Below the pieces are notes generated by a model. It saw nothing but the letters and a program-made list of their open reading frames with translations. It was not told the origin of the DNA and did not search any database. From the NCBI GenBank assembly GCA_023391275.1, contig JAEWBE010000030.1, forward strand, positions 1 through 64,000: a stretch of 64,000 nt of DNA, given 5' to 3'. The translations under genes and the position numbers were made by a program. Origin of the DNA: Bacillota bacterium (GTDB lineage Bacteria; Bacillota; Clostridia; Oscillospirales; Acutalibacteraceae). The number at the start of each line of letters is the position of its first letter. The stretch's first letter is position 1. Positions 27,255-36,035 of this stretch are shown piece by piece.

Positions 27255-28628
27255 CTATTCGAGAACGGCACCCTGGCTGCGCAAAGTTTCCTGTAGTACC
27301 GCAATGTCAACATCGAAAAGGGATTTTTGTGTACCAAGGCTTTGAGCTGCCGCGGTACCTGCGGCCTGGCCAAGAGCAAAACAGGGAGGCATCACACGGA
27401 AAGAAGAAGCCGCGTCACTGGTAGCGGAAATGGTGCGCCCGGCGACAAGCAGGTTTTCACAATTTTTCGGCAGCAGTGAGCGATAGGGAATGCCATAGTA
27501 GGTAGGAATGGTGATGTATTCACCGCCTGCACCCACTGCCGAGTGAATGTCCATGGAGTTGGAACAGATCATAATGGTATCTTCAAATCTTCTGCACGCA
27601 ATGATATCCCCTTTATCGAGCACGTACTGTCCCACAATGTGCCGGGATTCGCGGATACCGAGGACAGGCGCAGAGTTGATAAAAGTGGCGTTTTCACAGC
27701 CCGGAATATACTTTTTGATGAAATGGAATACCCGCTGCGCCTGCTTGCGTCCATCAATCTGGGCAGCAGTGAGCTGTGCAGGGTCGGTAGCATCCACATC
27801 ATTGATACGGGTAGTATTCACTTTCCACCTTCCGTGCACTGCTGTTTCATACATACCGATTTCATTGCGGGAGATATCCCACTCACCGGTTTCACGGCCT
27901 TTTTTTACCAGCCAGTTAAAGGGACCTGCAAAAAGCTGTGTGATGAGGTGGCGGTTTTCGTCAATGTATGCAGTCACTTTTTCAGAGTCTACATTTTCCA
28001 TTTCAAAAAACAGAGTGGCGGGCTGCATATGGTTGTTCATTTCCGGTCCACAGCCCAGCACGGTTTCTACACCCGCGGCTACGGCGACATCAGCATCGCC
28101 GGAGCAGTCAATAACAATTTTGGGCTGAATTGCGCTGATACCGCTCTTGTTGTGCACGACCACATATTTTATGGTGTCATTCTCCGTTACGGTATCGATG
28201 AAAGAGGTGTTAAACAGAACCTTTACACCGGCTTCGGCCATCATATCTTCCAATACGATTTTCAGCGTTTCGGAGTCAAAGGGGCCACAATGGTCGTGAC
28301 CTTTTACAATATAAGAGGTATAAGAGGTACCGCAGCGAACCTCGCTTGGATGAACCGCTCCGCCGAGGGCTGCCGCACGCTTCATAATTTCATCGTAGTT
28401 GCCTTTAATAATCATGCGCTCGGATGCACCATCATAACTGGTCATAAAAGGGCCAACCATTCCCATGGTAGCCATACCGCCCAGCATGCCGTAACGCTCC
28501 ACCAAAAGAGTGTCCACATGGTTGCGAGCAGCGGACAGTGCCGCGGAAACGCCGGCGGGGCCCCCGCCAATGACAAGAACATCACAGGAAGAAATGTTTG
28601 CTATGGATCTTGTATATTGAAAAGACAT
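27255..28628 (-). CDS. FAD-dependent oxidoreductase
   Basis: A 457-residue FAD_oxidored-type flavoprotein. The dinucleotide-binding motif GGGPAGVSAAL is near residues 21-31, followed by VERYGMLGGMATMGMV, and the second FAD segment with VIDCSGDADVAVAAG is near residue 185. The C-terminal part has LLVAGRTISATSDAASSFRVMP and GQAAGTAAAQSLG. Family members oxidise or reduce carboxylic or hydroxy compounds; nothing here points to one substrate. It follows the zinc dehydrogenase (33-base gap) in an operon with a hydantoinase-like protein and a carboxylate-type permease. Confidence 0.85.
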   Translation of the reverse strand: MSFQYTRSIANISSCDVLVIGGGPAGVSAALSAARNHVDTLLVERYGMLGGMATMGMVGPFMTSYDGASERMIIKGNYDEIMKRAAALGGAVHPSEVRCGTSYTSYIVKGHDHCGPFDSETLKIVLEDMMAEAGVKVLFNTSFIDTVTENDTIKYVVVHNKSGISAIQPKIVIDCSGDADVAVAAGVETVLGCGPEMNNHMQPATLFFEMENVDSEKVTAYIDENRHLITQLFAGPFNWLVKKGRETGEWDISRNEIGMYETAVHGRWKVNTTRINDVDATDPAQLTAAQIDGRKQAQRVFHFIKKYIPGCENATFINSAPVLGIRESRHIVGQYVLDKGDIIACRRFEDTIMICSNSMDIHSAVGAGGEYITIPTYYGIPYRSLLPKNCENLLVAGRTISATSDAASSFRVMPPCFALGQAAGTAAAQSLGTQKSLFDVDIAVLQETLRSQGAVLE

Positions 28629-28661
28629 CAGTATATCACCTTTCTTTTATAAATAGCACAA

Positions 28662-29690
28662 TTAAACTTTCCATGGATTTACAATATATTTACCTTTTTT
28701 ACGCAGTTCCGGAGTTGCCAGTACCTGAGGAAGTTCCTCAAGCGTAATGGCCGGACAAACCATGGAACTTACGTCGATGCGCCCGGCGTTAATCAATTCC
28801 AGTGCACGGGTTTGAGTATAGGGGTTAATAAAGGAAGCTTTCAATACAATTTCCTTTTGAAAAATCTCAAATGGCTTTACTGTAATCTCCTCCTCCGGCT
28901 TTGTTAGCCCAAACATCATTACCACAGAGTGCTTGCCTGCAAGCTCAATGGCCTGTGCAATGGTAGACTTTAGCCCAACACATTCTATCACAGTGTTTAT
29001 ACGAGTGATGCCAGCTTTCCTAAGAGTAACCTTTACGTCCTGCTCAGCAGAATTAATACATAAATTCGCGCCAAGCTTCGCACCCATTTCGCGCTTGCCC
29101 GCCACAGGTTCCAACAAAATGACATTGCAGGCACCTGCCGTTTTTGCAAGCTGTACCATAATCAGCCCAATCATACCGCCGCCGATAACCACAACGGTAC
29201 TGCCGGGAGTAACCTGGCACATGTCCATGCCATGAAGGCAGCATGCAACGGGTTCGGTCATGGCCCCCGCTTCAAAGCTGGTAGTATCCGCAAGGCGGTA
29301 CACTTGCTTTTTATCGACACTGCAATATTGGGCGAAGCCGCCATTGACTGTGGTGCCTACGCCGACCATATGCTCGCAAAAATGCCCTATTCCGTTCCGG
29401 CAGTAGTAACATTCCCCGCACAGACCATTGGGATCGACGCACACACGGTCGCCGGGACTTATATTTGATACATGACCGCCCACCTGCTGCACAATGCCGG
29501 AAAATTCATGACCTAAAATTGTGGGTGGCGTACAATTTGCAGCGCCTTTATCTCCTTCGTAAATGTGTACGTCCGTACCGCATACTCCACATGCCATCAC
29601 CTTGATGAGGACATCATTTTCGCCCACTGCGGGCATTGGTAATTCCTCTACCCGCATTTCGTGTCTGCCGTAAAATACAGCGCTTTTCAT
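28662..29690 (-). CDS. Zinc-dependent alcohol dehydrogenase (MDR family)
   Basis: A 342-residue medium-chain dehydrogenase. Catalytic-zinc ligands lie in ACGVCGTDVH and LGHEFSG, structural-zinc cysteines in CGECYYCRNGIGHFC, and the Rossmann motif in VIGGGMIGLIMVQLAK. It resembles threonine/sorbitol-type dehydrogenases that oxidise a secondary alcohol with NAD. A ribosome-binding AAAGGA lies about 10 bases before the ATG. The pathway partners are an FAD oxidoreductase and a hydantoinase-like protein; the substrate is unknown. Confidence 0.87.
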   Translation of the reverse strand: MKSAVFYGRHEMRVEELPMPAVGENDVLIKVMACGVCGTDVHIYEGDKGAANCTPPTILGHEFSGIVQQVGGHVSNISPGDRVCVDPNGLCGECYYCRNGIGHFCEHMVGVGTTVNGGFAQYCSVDKKQVYRLADTTSFEAGAMTEPVACCLHGMDMCQVTPGSTVVVIGGGMIGLIMVQLAKTAGACNVILLEPVAGKREMGAKLGANLCINSAEQDVKVTLRKAGITRINTVIECVGLKSTIAQAIELAGKHSVVMMFGLTKPEEEITVKPFEIFQKEIVLKASFINPYTQTRALELINAGRIDVSSMVCPAITLEELPQVLATPELRKKGKYIVNPWKV

Positions 29691-29724
29691 ATTCTTTCGT
29701 CCTTTCTATCTCTCACGTTCAGTT

Positions 29725-30402
29725 TTACCACGCTTCTCCCAGCCCGAGTTTTTCACATTTGTCGGCCAACTCAATTAAATACTTTTCCGTCATTTTTCCT
29801 GTGGAGAGCAGGTAAACATAATCGTACAGATTTGGTAAATGAGGAATACCCAACAATTCTTTGGTAAACGCATGTGCCGCAACTTCTGAGGTGTAATTAA
29901 TACAGGACATCCGCCGGAAATTGAGAAAGCGAAAGGTCTCCACAGGTTCCAGCATCTGTGAAACTTGTATTTCCTTTTTCCACTCGAGGTAATGAAAAAA
30001 TTCGTGAGCAAGGCACATCTGATATCCCTGCTCATAGGTAAGCCGGCTGCCTTCTGGTAAAACGTTGTTGCTGGATTTTATGATTTCCTGCAGCGACGAA
30101 TGGAAAACAGTAATTTCAGCGCATTTTCCCGGTGTGCAAGTCAATTTTGCGCGGAAGCGCATACCAATCAGTGTTCCGGAAGTATGCGCCCTTTCAATCT
30201 TAATTTCATTTTCCTTACAAAGGGTTTCCATATTCTTACCTTTGTAAGGGAATGCCTGGTCCCTGCCCACCGAAAGAGGAATCATCACAAATTCAGAAAG
30301 ACGTTCCGGCGGGATTTTGTTGCACAGCAAATCCACGCTTAACTGGGCGTATCCCAATATTGGGTCGGTAAGCCGTCCTAAAACGGGCAGGCTGATTTTC
30401 AT
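29725..30402 (-). CDS. M78 (ImmA/IrrE)-like zinc metallopeptidase domain protein
   Basis: A 225-residue protein of no clear named family. It has a HEFFH (HExxH) zinc-binding motif near residue 133 and, about 45 residues later, SEVAAHAFTKELLGIP, resembling the E-x2-A-x-x-F-x-x-x-L-L-x-P segment of ImmA/IrrE (M78) peptidases. There is no signal peptide, so it is cytoplasmic. ATG at 30402 follows AGGAGAAGG; an upstream in-frame ATG does not. In this operon, between a hydantoinase-like protein and a zinc dehydrogenase, a regulatory or proenzyme-cleaving role is possible, but function is unknown. Confidence 0.6.
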   Translation of the reverse strand: MKISLPVLGRLTDPILGYAQLSVDLLCNKIPPERLSEFVMIPLSVGRDQAFPYKGKNMETLCKENEIKIERAHTSGTLIGMRFRAKLTCTPGKCAEITVFHSSLQEIIKSSNNVLPEGSRLTYEQGYQMCLAHEFFHYLEWKKEIQVSQMLEPVETFRFLNFRRMSCINYTSEVAAHAFTKELLGIPHLPNLYDYVYLLSTGKMTEKYLIELADKCEKLGLGEAW

Positions 30403-30420
30403 AAACCTTCTCCTCACACA

Positions 30421-32565
30421 CTACATTTTATACGCCGCAGCAATGATTTCCTCATCTGAATTTAGATATTCCACTTCCATTTCTAAAATGGAATACAACT
30501 GGTTTATTGTCTTCATCCCGGTCAAATCCAACATTTTTTCACGGTAAAACACATACACGCTTGGAAGGGTGGCGTTTGCATCGGAATACATGGTATTGGC
30601 ATCCAGAAATTCCCGGAATGCACCTTTTAGTTGGACTTTTTTAAACTGGAAAAATTCAAGATTACTATGTTTAAAGCGCACAACCCCCTCCCTGTCCATT
30701 ACGCAGCCGCGCTTTTCCTTTTTAGTAAGTAATCCAAAAAAGGATTTTTTACTCACGATACCCATAAACAGGTTCCATCGGCCGGTAGAAGCTGCCAGAG
30801 AAGTATTCTCTCGTGCGGTTCCAAGGCTGCCACAGGCTATCTGTATCAGCTGTTCCGCATCCAGGGCCTTTTCATTGAGATCACGGGTACGCAATTCGGT
30901 GGAACCGGTGGCAATGGCACGCACGAGGCTTTTTTGAGGATCAATTTCAATTAGCACGTCCACAGTCTCTTCTTTTGCGCCGGAATGAACAATCTTTTCA
31001 ATTACTTCCTGCCGGATTTTTTTGATGTCGTCCTCAGTAGGGTTTATAACGGAGCGTTCAATTTGTTCGCGTACCATGGCAAGCGCCACGCCGATGGTGG
31101 AAATATAGGGTGCATTCTTCGCGATTTTCCACGTGAAGCCGTAAGAGTCAGCCAAAGCCGGAATCAGCACGGCACCGCTGCCGCCGCCGCCCACAAGGGT
31201 AATCATGTTCGGGTCAAGTCCATATTCAGCGATAAGTCCGTCAATAACAGGCCGGAGCTTCTCAACGGCCTTGCTCATGGCCTGCTTTGCCGCTTCGTCA
31301 ACAGAAACACCCATGTGGTCAGCCAAAGCGCCCCAGGCGGTGCGGGCGGCGTTTATATTACCCGCTGCATAGTCACCCTGCGGCACAAGACCGAGAATAT
31401 TGGCCGCACCCGCAAGGGTGAGGGCGCGTTGCGTGCCGTCCTGATCCACAATGATGACATATTCGGCGGGATCTCCTTCTTTGGGCGAAATAAATTTTAA
31501 TTGTGCGGTTTCAATTTTTTGGCCGTCACCGAGAAAACACTCATAATCCATTCCGGCAATATGCGCACTTCGGGGGCCGACGTCTACCAACTTTTTATCG
31601 CGAACTTTAAGCATTGTTCCACCCGCAATACCTAAAGTTCTCACATCCAGTGACTGCAAATATGTTTTGTGACCGCCCACCTGCGCATATTTGATCATGA
31701 CCTTACCATTTTTGATGACTGAAATGTCAATGCTGGTGCCACCCACCTCGAAAAAGATTCCGTCTGAAATCTTTTCGTACATCAGCGCGCCGGCGACCCC
31801 TGCAGCCAAACCGGAAAGCATAGTCAAAATGGGGCGCTTGCGGACTTCGTCAATGCTCATTACACCACCGTCGCAGCGCATAATCATTAAATTGGTGCTG
31901 ATTCCCGAGCTTTTAACCGCATCTTCAGTCATGTTGGCGGTTTCCATCATTTTAGGAATCAGACTGGCGTTCACGACCGCAGTGCGTGTTCGCATTTTCA
32001 ATCCATAAAGCTGGGTGATTTCATGGCCGCCGGTGGCAAATAAATCTTTTTTGATAGCTTGGTCAATTACTTTGAGCTCATTTTCAGGATTTTCCACGCT
32101 ATATGCTTCACTAGCAACAATAACCTGTGCGCCCGATTGCTTCAATTCATCAATTTTGGTATCAATTTGTATAGGATCCAAGTTTTTACTATCTATGAAT
32201 GTATGGGAAATGTTTATAAATTTGGAGGGGGAAAGTTCCATGGGCGGAACATTGGTTTCATTTTTAGCTGAGCGCACGTCTATGCCGGTTCCCATTCCGA
32301 TAATTCCCACACTTGCAACGTCGCCCTCCAGCAAAGCATTGGTAGCTTGCGTTGTGCCATGGGCAATAAACACCACGTCTTCCGGTGAAATGTGGTTTTC
32401 TTCAAGAATTTTTTTCAGAATAGTTACAACACCATATGCAACACCCTGCTCGTGAGTGGTAAGCATCTTCATTTTGCCTATAATTTCATAAGTTTCATTA
32501 TCGATTAATACCGCATCGGTAAAAGTACCGCCTACGTCAATGCCCATCCTTACTTGTCTGCCCAA
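30421..32565 (-). CDS. Hydantoinase/5-oxoprolinase A-subunit family protein
   Basis: A 714-residue ASKHA-fold ATPase-type protein. RMGIDVGGTFTDAV near residues 6-19 is the phosphate-binding start of HyuA-type proteins; IAHGTTQATNALLEGDVA, FEVGGTSIDISVI and LVGGGGSGAVLIPALADSYG follow. HyuA works with HyuB in N-methylhydantoin or 5-oxoproline cleavage and in acetone carboxylase, but no HyuB gene lies here, and the last 170 residues are unlike the standard A subunit. The start is a TTG at 32565 with AGGAGG nine bases upstream. It follows the permease in the operon. Confidence 0.85.
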   Translation of the reverse strand: MGRQVRMGIDVGGTFTDAVLIDNETYEIIGKMKMLTTHEQGVAYGVVTILKKILEENHISPEDVVFIAHGTTQATNALLEGDVASVGIIGMGTGIDVRSAKNETNVPPMELSPSKFINISHTFIDSKNLDPIQIDTKIDELKQSGAQVIVASEAYSVENPENELKVIDQAIKKDLFATGGHEITQLYGLKMRTRTAVVNASLIPKMMETANMTEDAVKSSGISTNLMIMRCDGGVMSIDEVRKRPILTMLSGLAAGVAGALMYEKISDGIFFEVGGTSIDISVIKNGKVMIKYAQVGGHKTYLQSLDVRTLGIAGGTMLKVRDKKLVDVGPRSAHIAGMDYECFLGDGQKIETAQLKFISPKEGDPAEYVIIVDQDGTQRALTLAGAANILGLVPQGDYAAGNINAARTAWGALADHMGVSVDEAAKQAMSKAVEKLRPVIDGLIAEYGLDPNMITLVGGGGSGAVLIPALADSYGFTWKIAKNAPYISTIGVALAMVREQIERSVINPTEDDIKKIRQEVIEKIVHSGAKEETVDVLIEIDPQKSLVRAIATGSTELRTRDLNEKALDAEQLIQIACGSLGTARENTSLAASTGRWNLFMGIVSKKSFFGLLTKKEKRGCVMDREGVVRFKHSNLEFFQFKKVQLKGAFREFLDANTMYSDANATLPSVYVFYREKMLDLTGMKTINQLYSILEMEVEYLNSDEEIIAAAYKM

Positions 32566-32605
32566 TAGAATTTACCTCCTAATTTTTGTGGAATGTTATG
32601 TATGA

Positions 32606-33892
32606 TCAAAACGGAAGCAGGAACGAGGTGAAGATAAAGCCGAGAACCGCAGAAGCCACAATCCAAGGCATGGTGCTTTTTGTGATTTCGATGACATCAA
32701 TTTTATTAAAGTCGGATGCCCACACAGTATGCGTATTGGTGGGGTCACAGATATACTGTACATTCCTGCAAAGATGCATCCCGACGAACACGGTAATGGG
32801 ATTCATCCCAGAAGCCACAAACAGTGCGATAACGCCGCTGCCCAACCCCCATACATTCATCGGGCCTCTGTAGATGGCTAGTGGACAAAGTATGCTGAAG
32901 ACGATAATGTACATGAGGGGATTTTTCGGTGAGATTGCGTTCATCAAAGGCATCAAAGTTCCTGAAACCTGCGGAGAACTGACGGCAACCAACAGCATAC
33001 CAATGCCGATCATTAGCGCAAGAGCGCCCGCAGTATTCTGAATACCTTCAATCAAAGCACTGGAAAGTACATGCAAAGGCTTTCTGGGGGTGGTTAGAAG
33101 CAGTGCACACACAATGCCAATCATACAAGAAGGAACGAGAGTAACTTTAAAGAAAAACACAAGAATCACGGGAATAATAGGCGAAATCAATGCAATGGAA
33201 CGCACATTTTTTTCACTGTTAATTTCTAAATCCACATCTGCAGGCATCGCCCATGCTTTTGTGACTTTTTTTTCGCGCAGGACGCGCCAAATAATCATTG
33301 CACCGCCAACCAGAATTACCGGAACACCTGCCATCCACGCGTAGTGGGTAATAGTTGCGATGTCCATCCCAAGCACGCTTTGGTAAATGGCAAACTCAAC
33401 AAAATTGAAAGATGTTCCCATACCTGCTGAGGTAAGTAAGATGATGGCGCTGGTCAGTGGGGAAAGACCGGCCGTAATCATAATTGGCATAACAATGGAG
33501 CCCACCAAAATAGTGATACCTAGACCACTTGCGGAGGCAAAGATGAACGCGATGACGACGGTAAAAACCATTGCAATGGCAAAAGGCTTGTCGCCGGCCA
33601 GTTCTGCTGCTTTGCGGATGATCCCTTTCGTAATGCCGGTTTTTGTCAGTACGTGAGCGAACCAACCGCCGAAGATAAGGCCAGCCATACCGGAAGCTAT
33701 TTTCATAGAACCTGCTTCAAGCACGTCTTTGAAAATGGTAAACTTACCAGTAAACAACGGTACCCCTGCCACTGCCGCGATTAAAACGGCCATAACTGGG
33801 AGCACGAGTACTGTTGGGGCAATTTTTTTCATAATGATAAAAATTGCCGTGAAGAAAACGACTAAGACTCCTACTAGTTGCGCGATTTGCAT
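32606..33892 (-). CDS. IT-superfamily permease, carboxylate or gluconate type
   Basis: A 428-residue membrane protein with about 11 hydrophobic helices and the loops typical of ion-coupled transporters of the IT superfamily (GLIFGGWFAHVLTKTG, SASGLGITILVGSIVMP, LTSAGMGTSFNFVEFA). It most resembles GntP/CitMHS-like transporters for organic anions. It is the first gene of the operon that ends with the FAD oxidoreductase, so it probably imports the compound degraded by that operon. The substrate is not known. Confidence 0.75.
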   Translation of the reverse strand: MQIAQLVGVLVVFFTAIFIIMKKIAPTVLVLPVMAVLIAAVAGVPLFTGKFTIFKDVLEAGSMKIASGMAGLIFGGWFAHVLTKTGITKGIIRKAAELAGDKPFAIAMVFTVVIAFIFASASGLGITILVGSIVMPIMITAGLSPLTSAIILLTSAGMGTSFNFVEFAIYQSVLGMDIATITHYAWMAGVPVILVGGAMIIWRVLREKKVTKAWAMPADVDLEINSEKNVRSIALISPIIPVILVFFFKVTLVPSCMIGIVCALLLTTPRKPLHVLSSALIEGIQNTAGALALMIGIGMLLVAVSSPQVSGTLMPLMNAISPKNPLMYIIVFSILCPLAIYRGPMNVWGLGSGVIALFVASGMNPITVFVGMHLCRNVQYICDPTNTHTVWASDFNKIDVIEITKSTMPWIVASAVLGFIFTSFLLPF

Positions 33893-34268
33893 AAAGAAAC
33901 CTCCTTTATATTTTACACCCTCAGGTGTACCTCGCCAAATTAGTGAAAACGATTTTCATAAAAAGTAACTGCAAAAATATAAATTTATTATTATGCTTTT
34001 TAAAGCTATAAAACATCATACTATTTTAGCTATAAATTCTAAATATTTGTTAATTATGTATTTTATTATAGCAAATAAAAACGGTATTGCAATAGTTTCT
34101 TTCAAATTTTTCAAATATTATAAAAATAATTTTCATAAATTCGCAAAAAAGTGGCTGCTAAAACAAAGAATGATTCGAAATAGGAATCTTTTCGATATGT
34201 TCTATTGTAAAACGCGCATTTTTTTGGTAAACTGATAAAAAGCTGATACCCGTATGAGAGGTGATTTT
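33893..34268. promoter_or_regulatory. Divergent control region between the permease and the RpiR regulator
   Basis: A very AT-rich 376-bp region between two divergent genes. Two copies of ATTTTCATAAA lie at 33952 and 34129; the first is part of an imperfect palindrome GAAAACGATTTTC. These are candidate RpiR operators. A small hairpin TACACC-CTCA-GGTGTA (33914-33929) lies in the permease leader. No gene is seen. Confidence 0.45.
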
Positions 34269-35132
34269 ATGACCAACATGAAACCTACAGTGATTGCAAA
34301 AATTTTGTCCAATCAACCCAGTTTCACGCTGAGTGAAAACCAAATAGCAAATTTTGTAATGGATAATCCCGATTTTGTTATTGGCAATACTATAACCAGC
34401 CTCGCAAGAGAAATTGGGGTTTCGGATGCAAGTATTAATAGATTTTGCAAAAAAATCGGAAACAAAGGGTTCAATGATTTTAAAATTGCACTGGTGCAGG
34501 AAACCTTTTACCAATCGATGAAATTGAATCAAGATACCCGCGGGCGTAACGGCATCATTGAATCGATGATGCATGACTATAATGATTTAATTCTGAATGT
34601 ATCAGCTATGATTTCGGAGGAGGAACTATTTAAAACATCCAGCCTTGTAAAGCGTGCCAATACGATTCATATTTTTTGTTTGATGAATACCCAAAGCATT
34701 GCTTTGGACTTCAAGATGAAGCTTGATATGATTGGCTTGCGAGCTGATGTTCACTCCAGCAGCCTCAGCATTAAGCTTTGCACTTCTAATATTGAAAAAG
34801 AGGACATGGTGTTTATTATCAGTCCCTCTATTGACGTTCATGATTTATCTGCCTGTATGCGCATCTGTTCGGACAAAGGTGTTAATGTGGTTACAATTAC
34901 CGCCTATGATTCGCCAAAGTTAAACGACTATGCAGCAGTTAAATTCGTCACCTCGGACAAGATCATTGTGGAGAACGCCTTGACTATTTCGAACAATGTT
35001 ATGTTTATGTTTGTTATCGATCTGATTTTCACCGCTATTGTAAAGGGAGACAAGCGTTTCCAGCAGCGTAAGCTGAATAGTGACGCATTATTCCAGAATC
35101 AGCAAATCGTGGACAGCTTCCACGAATATTAA
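34269..35132 (+). CDS. RpiR-family transcriptional regulator
   Basis: A 287-residue regulator with an N-terminal helix-turn-helix (TSLAREIGVSDASINRFCKKIG near residue 48) and a C-terminal SIS sugar-isomerase domain (about 125-260) that usually binds a phosphorylated sugar or amino sugar. ATG at 34269 follows GAGAGGTGA; the ATG 15 bases upstream is part of that site. It is divergent from the permease operon and most probably controls it. Ligand unknown. Confidence 0.87.
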   Translation: MTNMKPTVIAKILSNQPSFTLSENQIANFVMDNPDFVIGNTITSLAREIGVSDASINRFCKKIGNKGFNDFKIALVQETFYQSMKLNQDTRGRNGIIESMMHDYNDLILNVSAMISEEELFKTSSLVKRANTIHIFCLMNTQSIALDFKMKLDMIGLRADVHSSSLSIKLCTSNIEKEDMVFIISPSIDVHDLSACMRICSDKGVNVVTITAYDSPKLNDYAAVKFVTSDKIIVENALTISNNVMFMFVIDLIFTAIVKGDKRFQQRKLNSDALFQNQQIVDSFHEY

Positions 35133-35188
35133 AAATTGCCTCCGTTTCAAATATCAACGCATTGGGAACATCCGTCTAAATAAAGATA

Positions 35189-35240
35189 AGAGCTGTCCGT
35201 TTCGTTCACATGTGAGCGAAACGGACAGCTCTTTAAAATA
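35189..35240 (+). terminator. Bidirectional terminator
   Basis: A perfect 16-bp stem (35189-35204 with 35217-35232) followed by TTTAAAATAATT on the plus side and by an A/T-rich tract on the minus side. It ends the RpiR gene and also the HAD/polyol operon, whose last stop is at 35307. Confidence 0.8.
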
Positions 35241-35306
35241 ATTGCAGTCTTGCTGAAAACTTTTGAAACACCGCAAAGACAGTATAGGATTATTATCCGG
35301 GGCCTT

Positions 35307-35981
35307 TTAGGCTTCCTTTTCCTGCTCTTCCACGCCGCGGATAAAGTCAATCACCTGCTCAAGACCGGTAATCATACACGCAGCCAGGGAAAGATCCTGC
35401 TCCCCGGAAGTTGGATTCCGATACCCCAGGCATCGAATGCCCGCTGACGCCGCCGCCTGAGTCCCTGCTTTGGAATCTTCAATCGCTATGGCATTTTCTC
35501 TTGAAACTCCGGCAAGGCTGAGCACTTTTTGATAAATATCGGGAGAAGGTTTTTGAAATTTTACCTCATCACCCGTAACAGAATAGCAAAAATATTGTTT
35601 TAAACTGAAATAATCGAGAATGTCGTCAACATAATATCGGTTTGATGACGAGGCGGCGGCAACTTGAATATGCAAGTCACACAATGTGGTCAACAGCTTT
35701 AAAAGCCCCTTTGTCTCTGTTAAATGATCCCCGCGAATATAACTCAGGATCAGATTGAACTGCCGCTTTTCCAATTCGCTGGGATCCGCATTCAGGTGAT
35801 TCTCCTGTATGATTCTTGTCCACAAATCCCGGTTTGGCTTTCCCACATATTCTCCCAAGTCAAAGGTTTCACCCAGCCCATAGCTCTGTAAAATTTCCAC
35901 TTTGGCCCGGTAATGCAGCGGCTCACTGTCCAGCAGAACTCCGTCAACGTCAAATATCACTAACTCAATTTTATGCTTCAT
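35307..35981 (-). CDS. HAD-family sugar phosphatase or phosphomutase
   Basis: A 224-residue HAD hydrolase (subfamily IA, beta-phosphoglucomutase-like). The nucleophile is the first Asp in FDVDGVLLDSE, followed by the family's Ser/Thr and Lys motifs (AASSSNR, KPSPDIY) and EDSKAGTQAA near residue 160. It probably dephosphorylates or isomerises a sugar phosphate made by the kinase upstream. It is the last gene of the polyol operon, 54 bases after the kinase. It could be a general phosphatase. Confidence 0.87.
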   Translation of the reverse strand: MKHKIELVIFDVDGVLLDSEPLHYRAKVEILQSYGLGETFDLGEYVGKPNRDLWTRIIQENHLNADPSELEKRQFNLILSYIRGDHLTETKGLLKLLTTLCDLHIQVAAASSSNRYYVDDILDYFSLKQYFCYSVTGDEVKFQKPSPDIYQKVLSLAGVSRENAIAIEDSKAGTQAAASAGIRCLGYRNPTSGEQDLSLAACMITGLEQVIDFIRGVEEQEKEA

Positions 35982-36035
35982 TGTACCTTCCCAACAAACA
36001 GTTTATTTATAGAATAGGAAATCACAGGAATATGC

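Noticed and set aside
27543..28652. 369-codon plus ORF opposite the FAD oxidoreductase
   Set aside because: Antisense frame of a well-supported gene; no family motifs.
30421..32565. Complete 5-oxoprolinase
   Set aside because: Only the A-type subunit is present and it has an unusual C-terminal part.
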